Part shown: piece after piece, positions 59,168 through 64,000 of the stretch | How the letters are laid out: the number at the start of each line of letters is the position of its first letter | How positions within the stretch are numbered: the stretch's first letter is position 1 | Origin: Cercozoa sp. M6MM | Lineage: Eukaryota; Endomyxa: Ascetosporea | Reading direction: 5' to 3' (one strand) | Length of the DNA stretch: 64,000 nucleotides | Assembly (NCBI GenBank): GCA_040357565.1 | Contig: JBDODJ010000001.1 | The notes under the pieces: model-generated | Told to the model about the DNA's origin: nothing | Databases searched by the model: none | Seen by the model: only the letters and a program-made list of their open reading frames with translations | Translations under genes and position numbers: made by a program

Positions 59168-59419
59168 GTGTTTTTCGATGTATTCGCGCCAACCACGTTG
59201 CGTCGCCATCAGGCTCGAACTGGACCTTGTAACTTACTCAGGAGGAGAATCCGCGAGGAGCCGTTTTTCGATGATTCGGGGTATGGATCGTACCAGCCGC
59301 TTCCGCGCTCTTTTGGCACAGCACGTTTTGACGAACTGTCCGACAGCGACCCGCTGTTCAATGACTGCGCATTTCGACAGTTGTGCACGGATTTTGAAGC
59401 CACACGTGCACGGCAGTGA
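59168..59419 (+). CDS. Possible small ORF
   Basis: 83 residues, C-terminal half EEPFFDDSGYGSYQPLPRSF, TARFDELSDSDPLFNDCAFR, CTDFEATRARQ with plausible composition. No start context or family support, and it could be a single exon. The rest of 58,500-59,930 holds no other supported gene. Confidence 0.22.
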   Translation: MFFDVFAPTTLRRHQARTGPCNLLRRRIREEPFFDDSGYGSYQPLPRSFGTARFDELSDSDPLFNDCAFRQLCTDFEATRARQ

Positions 59420-59930
59420 TATCGATGGATGGAACGACGGTTAGGTTGCAGTTTCGGTTTGTAGGTATTTATACCTTGAATAACGTTGCCATATTTTGCT
59501 TTATTGTCCATGATTTCTGTACTGTAGGCAATGCGCAACTGTGGCCAGGTATTCACGTTCAGTCACTCCAAATCCGAGACTCTTTAATTACAACAGAGGC
59601 GAAGTGCAGCGGCGCGGTACCGTACATGCAGCGTACTGTACAGGGAGTAGTTGCAATTTAGTTGGTTTTTGTGGATTGAGCTATCTTACTGACTCGACTA
59701 GCGCACGGTAAGTTTAGATTGAGGACTCCTAAAATACCGAAAGATCTAGACTGAACACGGTAGGCACAAGCGTAGCTAAATTCACAGTAGTCTAAACGGT
59801 CAAGTTGATTCCATGCGGGGAGGAACGCTCGTTCTCCTCGGCTTTCAGACAGTTTGTCAGAGGCGATGTGGCTCATTTAAGCCTGTGGGAGTACAGTAAC
59901 ACAAAATGAACAACAAGTGATCATGAGATG

Positions 59931-61361
59931 TCAGATGCATACCCCGCCGTTCATGCACACCGACGGCGGGCACGCGTGTGCGTATTGCTCACAGCCCTCG
60001 CTACAGTTCAAGCGGAATGCACTTTAACAGAACACAGGAAAGACAGCTTACCCATCGTTGCAGTAGTCGAAGGGCGCGACCTCCATCGTGGCCATGTTGA
60101 TGCACTACTCTCGGAGGAACATGAAAGGGCACAGTATAGAGGTACAAAGGGACATGGACATAAAACGAGGTGTGTGAAAGGGAGGCACCTCGAAGCGTTG
60201 CAGAATGGCGCAACTCGCATCACCGCCGACGGCCACAACATTCGGCTCGTCGAGACGGTCGGCGCAGGTGCCGTCGATCTCGCTGGCACGGCACACGAGA
60301 CCGCCCGGGCACTCGCGAATGTCACACGACGTGGTGCGGAAGACGTTCATGTCGCCGCAACGCTCTAGACGCTCGCAGTCGCCGTTGAGGTAGCAGCCGT
60401 GCACCTCGACCCAGCCGGCGGGACAGCTCGGGTCGACTGTGACAGTCGGCTCCGGCGTAGTCGGTTCAGCTGTGGTCGGCTCAGCTGTCGTCGGCTCTGC
60501 AGTGGTCGGCTCTGCAGTGGTCGGCTCTGCGGTGGTCGGTTCGGCAGTTGTGGGCTCTGCAGTTGTGGGCTCTGCAGTTGTGGGCTCTGCAGTTGTGGGC
60601 TCTGCAGTGGTCGGCTCAGCAGTTGTGGGCTCTGCAGTCGTCGGAGCAGGAGTAGTCTCACTCGGACAGCTGCCATCGGCACACGCGAGCACCACGGGCG
60701 GACAGCCGTTGCCCATGTTGCAGTCGCTTAGAGGGCCATCGTCTGTCATTTTGCAAGTCACAGTACGGTGTAGGGGGAGGGCAGGCAGTGGGGGTACAAT
60801 AGTAAAGCACAGTTACATTCCTCCATGGCGTCGAGGTTGTAGCAACCGAAGCGCTGAAGGGCAGCACAAGCCGGGTCGTCACCGAACGGACCAGTGGCAA
60901 TGTTGGTGCCCTCCTCGTTAAGGTACTCGGTACGGTCTAGGCACATCGCGTCTTCAATGCCAAGTTCGATTCCAAGACACACAAGAGCGCCCGGACATTC
61001 CGTCGGAGCGCAGCTGCTAATCACGAGTTCTCCCGTCGAAGAACAGCCTAAGTGCAACGTTCAGCTGGCAGTTGTACCAGTTATTCTAGCAGAGTGAGAT
61101 ATGAAAGTCTAAGCGTACGGTCAATGCGCTCGCAGGAACCGTTGATGTGACACGGTTGACGGTTCTCCCACTGCAAGAAAAAGAAAGGCGATGATTGTGA
61201 GCTCGATAAGGAAGGTCGAAGTCAACGATTCGGACTTGAGTCAGAGTGATAAAATGAATCTAAGGCTAGACTACCTCGCCTTCCGGACAGTCTTCTGCAG
61301 GCGGGAACGATGACAACTGAGCAGTTGCACCGACAACCAACACCGAAAGCAGCAGTTTCAT
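59931..61361 (-). CDS. Secreted cysteine-rich protein with duplicated module and PTTAE-repeat linker
   Basis: Start ATG 61,359-61,361 with a signal peptide (MKLLLSVLVVGATAQL), stop TGA 59,931-59,933; about six exons. Module 1: CHINGSCERIDR, SSCAPTECPGALVC, ACAALQRFGCYNLDAMEECN, then a 70-nt intron to YDGPLSDCNMGNGC. A Pro-Thr linker of about twelve PTTAE units follows (60,640-60,455). Module 2: CYLNGDCERLERC, TSCDIRECPGGLVC, SCAILQRFECINMATMEVAP, YCNDGEGC. The modules align Cys for Cys (C-x3-NGxCER, SCx4-ECPGxLVC, CAxLQRF). The end ACPPSVCMNGGVCI resembles an EGF-like start. The linker is a likely O-glycosylation site; a cell-surface or extracellular role is inferred. Family not recognised. 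Confidence 0.65.
60449..60649 (-). repeat. 15-bp coding minisatellite (PTTAE units)
   Basis: About thirteen 15-bp units encoding Pro-Thr-Thr-Ala/Pro-Glu, in frame with the secreted protein. Adjacent units differ by synonymous changes, and some are identical, which indicates recent unit amplification. Confidence 0.92.
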
Positions 61362-61617
61362 GGTCACAGGGTGGATCAGATCTGAGGTTGTGACGAGAGA
61401 GTTGGGACGCAAGTGGTCTACTAGTGAAGCGAGAGTGACAAACAATGCAAAAACACTTTGAAAGTGAGAGGAACAGATATACCGCCGGTCGAACACTTGT
61501 CCGTGCACATGCTTCGGTCTGTACCGAGGCACGGAAGCTGTACACCCGAGCGGTTGTTCGGACATCACTCACAACAAGATGACCGTTGCCGTAATTTACA
61601 GTATCAATGTAAATTCG

Positions 61618-61976
61618 CTAGTTCAGTCGACTAAGAAGCCAACGATGTAGCTCTCCGCACCAGTCCTGGGGGTGGGTCACAAGCGCATAGCTGTAATCAA
61701 CGGCCCGCTTCGGGGGCCATCCAACTCCCCTTTTTAAGTCCCGCAAGATATCTGCTTCAATGTGTTTCCCACGACGACAAGATTAACGTCATGGTTCTTC
61801 AATTGGGAGTGTCCGGTCATAGTTAAGACTAGTGCAGGTGCAAACCTAAGTGACGCACCCTGGCAGTGTATCATGCAGGACCGGTACAGCCGAGCCACAC
61901 TACGCTAGCGTAGTATTACCACATGATTGGTTTCATACGTTAGGTAGCATAGTACGGCAACCGAAACTAACTACTG
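61618..61976. mobile_element. MITE-like element, copy 3 (diverged)
   Basis: The left part shares ordered blocks with copies 1 and 2: GCCAACGATGTAG, GCACCAGTC ... GGGTGGGTCACAAG, GCCCGCTTCGGG, CCAACTCCCCTTTT, GTCATGGTT. The right end (AACTAACTACTG, and ACCACATGATTGGTTT) is an inverted match to the left terminus. It contains the palindrome TACGCTAGCGTA at 61,901-61,912. It lies directly beside the 3' end of the minus-strand gene that stops at 61,996. Confidence 0.6.
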
Positions 61977-61995
61977 CAGATTTGACTAGTACGAA

Positions 61996-64000
61996 CTAAC
62001 ATAACGTAAGCGCAAACTGCAGGTTCCGCAAGCGAAGGTCGTTCATGTCAGAGGCACACCTGGTCGTTGTTGTGCGCGGCGAGTTGCACGTGCAGTCGCT
62101 GCAGGATCGACGAGCGGCGGTACATCCGTCTCTGCACATACCGCACACAACCTCAGAGGGACGGGGGGGGGGGGGGGGAAAAAAAGGGCTACCCTTTCGA
62201 GAAGGCACAACAACGTGCGGCGTGATCTTTCCCAACGGTACTGGCCCCACTTGTTCCCCGCTTTCTCCCCGTGGGGGGGGGGGGGAGATAAGGGGAGCAA
62301 GGGCAAAGGGGTAGGGGGCAAACCTTGTCCTCAACAGCGAGCGTGTCGGGAGCGGCTGACTTGGGCCGAGCACTGCCAGGTGCATCACGATCGGCCACAT
62401 CGTCATCATCATCGTCGGACGAGTCCGAGTCCGTGTCCGGCGGCGCCAGCAGATCCGCGTCCATCTCAGGCAGCATACCGACTACACAATGATACAAATG
62501 GACCACAATGGACCACAACATAGCGGTACAAATGGACTGCAGTACCTTCCTCCTTCATCTGAGCGACACCGGCGCCGCCAGACTGACCGACGGATTCCGC
62601 CGCTACGTTCGTCGCCGCTTGCGCTGCGTAGTCTGGGGGGGGGGGGGAAAAGGGGTAACGTGGGGGTAAGGTGGGGGGGTAAGGTAGGGGTAAAGCCTAC
62701 CGAACTCCACAATGGGCGCATCAGCACGCGCATCGTCAGAACGCAAATGTTGCTCGCGCTGTGCCAGCAACGCGCGCGGCTGCGGCTCCTCCTTCCGTAG
62801 GTCGCGCGGGTAGTCGCCCCATCGCACGTCTGCCCGGAAGTAATAAAGGGTAAAAGAGGGGTAAACAACAGTGTAAACAGGGGTAAACAGGGGTGTAAAC
62901 AGGGAGGGGTGTAAACAGGGAGGGGGGGGGGTAAACAGGGTGTAAACAGGGGGTAAACAGGGGGTAAAGCACCTTGCCGATTGCGCGCAGCACTGACGCA
63001 GTCGCCGTAGAGTGTTCGCAACAGTTTTCTTGCGCCTGCTTCCAGCGCGTTCACTGCACTCTCGCTCACTGCACACAGAGGGGTAGGGAGGTAAAAGGGG
63101 TAACGAGGGGCCGGGGGGTAAAGGTGCCAGCGCACGTGGCAGAGGAGTCTCGGCAGGAAGGGCAGGCGAGCCCAGTTGCTGCAAGGCACGTTGCCGCCGA
63201 CGCTGCCAGTGTCGTCGCACCTTGTGCTGCAACACCTGCGGTCGCAGTACTCGGTAGCCCCTATAAGTGTGTATACCTTATATACATACACTTTTGTATA
63301 CATCTACATACATACATAGATACATGCATATACATATATACATATACATATATACATATACTATCCTTTTATACATGTACATGTATACAGTACAAACATA
63401 CATACATATACACACATGTGTAGATGTGTATACGCCTGTGCCGCCTGATGCAGCGCCTCTCGCTGCACCTGCTCGATCTGCGCGCGTCTTCGAATCTCCT
63501 TCTGCAGTACTTCGTCGCCCTCTTGCCGTCGCTATGGGGGGGGGGGTAAGGGAAGGGTAAGAGGGGGCAGTAGGGAGAGGTGGTAAGAGGAGGTAAGAGG
63601 CGGGTAAAGAAGCGAAAAGGAACCACGCGACGCTCGCGCAGTTGCTGTAGTCGCTTCTCGCGCAGATCGTCGAGTGATCTCGCTTCCAGCCACTACAAAA
63701 AAACAACAGGTCCAAACTGGCTACAAACTGGCTCCAAGTACAGACAAACTGTACTGTACCTCAGATTCGGCTGCCTCGCGAAACAGCGGATCGGCGATGG
63801 CTGTGCAAACACACACAAAAAAAAACACACAGAATAAAAAGAAACAAGAAAAAGAAAGGTTCAGCAAAAACTGACCAGTCGGATCGAACGTGACGCGTTC
63901 TTCAGTTTTTCTCTTCTGCGGAAAGAGTGGAGAATCACCGAAACAAAGAGAGCCGAAGTGAAAGCAACTAAGGCACAGGTGAAAGGGTGGAAGGAGGTTA
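61996..64000 (-). CDS. 3' part of a coiled-coil protein of unknown function; 5' end outside window
   Basis: Stop TAG 61,996-61,998 after FALTLC; about nine exons visible. In order from the right edge: KRKTEERVTFDPT, IADPLFREAAESE, WLEARSLDDLREKRLQQLRE, QEGDEVLQKEIRRRAQIEQV, YRVLRPQVLQHKVRRHWQRR, ESAVNALEAGARKLLRTLYG, DVRWGDYPRDLRKEEPQPRA, YAAQAAANVAAESVGQSGGA, a Ser/Asp run (DTDSDSSDDDDDDVADRD), and VRYVQRRMYRRSSILQRLHV. Highly charged helices suggest a coiled coil. I do not recognise the family. Introns are C-rich on the coding strand with G runs on the plus strand (62,163-62,178; 62,273-62,285; 62,635-62,648; 63,536-63,546). Confidence 0.5.
62163..62178. repeat. G tract (poly-C on the coding strand) in intron
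   Basis: About 16 G. On the minus strand this is a C tract just upstream of the acceptor CCCTCTGAG of the last-but-one exon. Confidence 0.85.
62635..62648. repeat. G tract (poly-C on the coding strand) abutting an acceptor
   Basis: On the minus strand about 14 C run directly into CAG and the exon YAAQAAANVAAES. Confidence 0.85.
62850..62970. repeat. GGGGTAAACA-type intron repeat
   Basis: Irregular tandem GGGGTAAACA and GTGTAAACAGGG units filling one intron of the minus-strand gene; on the coding strand TGTTTACCCC. Confidence 0.85.

Noticed and set aside
62850-62970. Interstitial telomere in the minus-strand gene
   Set aside because: The unit GGGGTAAACA is not the complement of TTTAGGG or TTAGGG; it is an intronic C-rich tract read from the other strand.

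Overview
This window is nuclear DNA from a eukaryote. Genes on both strands are broken by many short introns, mostly about 45 to 110 nt with GT..AG ends. Protein similarity resumes exactly across those splice sites. Long CA/GT, GA and AT microsatellites and three runs of N also fit a draft eukaryotic assembly. The gene content (a SPEF2-type central-pair protein, a C-terminal-motor kinesin, an SFI1-type centrin-binding protein) points to a protist or alga that builds centrioles and flagella. I cannot name the lineage from sequence alone. All calls are from reading translations and splice signals by eye, so exon ends inside the larger genes are approximate.

Layout. 1-11,036 (+): the 3' part of a large helical protein gene, then a second long multi-exon gene ending in an RGS domain. 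11,420-25,873: a microtubule block with a SPEF2/CPC1-like gene (-), a kinesin-14 gene (+) starting 150 bp away head to head, and an SFI1-like gene (-). 26,285-28,927 (-): an RluA-family pseudouridine synthase whose reading frame appears to run on into a long C-terminal extension. 29,150-29,700 (-): a small basic protein. 30,544-34,925 (-): a Timeless/Tof1 homologue, divergent from a coiled-coil gene at 35,131-36,978 (+). 37.2-46.0 kb: a small gene of unknown role, a long unknown gene (-), a probable inositol-phosphatase-like gene with three C2H2 zinc fingers (+), and a C-terminally membrane-anchored coiled-coil protein (-). 46,210-46,750 (+): C1D/Rrp47. 47,586-48,365 (-): unknown. 48,582-55,885 (+): URB1/Npa1. 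56.2-58.5 kb: repetitive, with an 18-bp minisatellite, a decayed or frame-shifted element with a cysteine cluster, a strong hairpin and a transposon-like repeat. 59,931-61,361 (-): a secreted cysteine-rich protein with a Pro-Thr linker. 61,996-64,000 (-): the 3' part of a coiled-coil gene.

Functional themes. Two genes act in ribosome biogenesis and RNA maturation (URB1, C1D), joined by a pseudouridine synthase. One acts at the replication fork (Timeless). Three act at centrioles, flagella or microtubules. These are ordinary housekeeping modules. The less ordinary features are the HEAT-like/RGS architecture, the pseudouridine synthase extension, a three-copy terminal-inverted-repeat element family, homopolymeric C tracts inside introns, the 56-58.5 kb element, and the duplicated secreted cysteine module.
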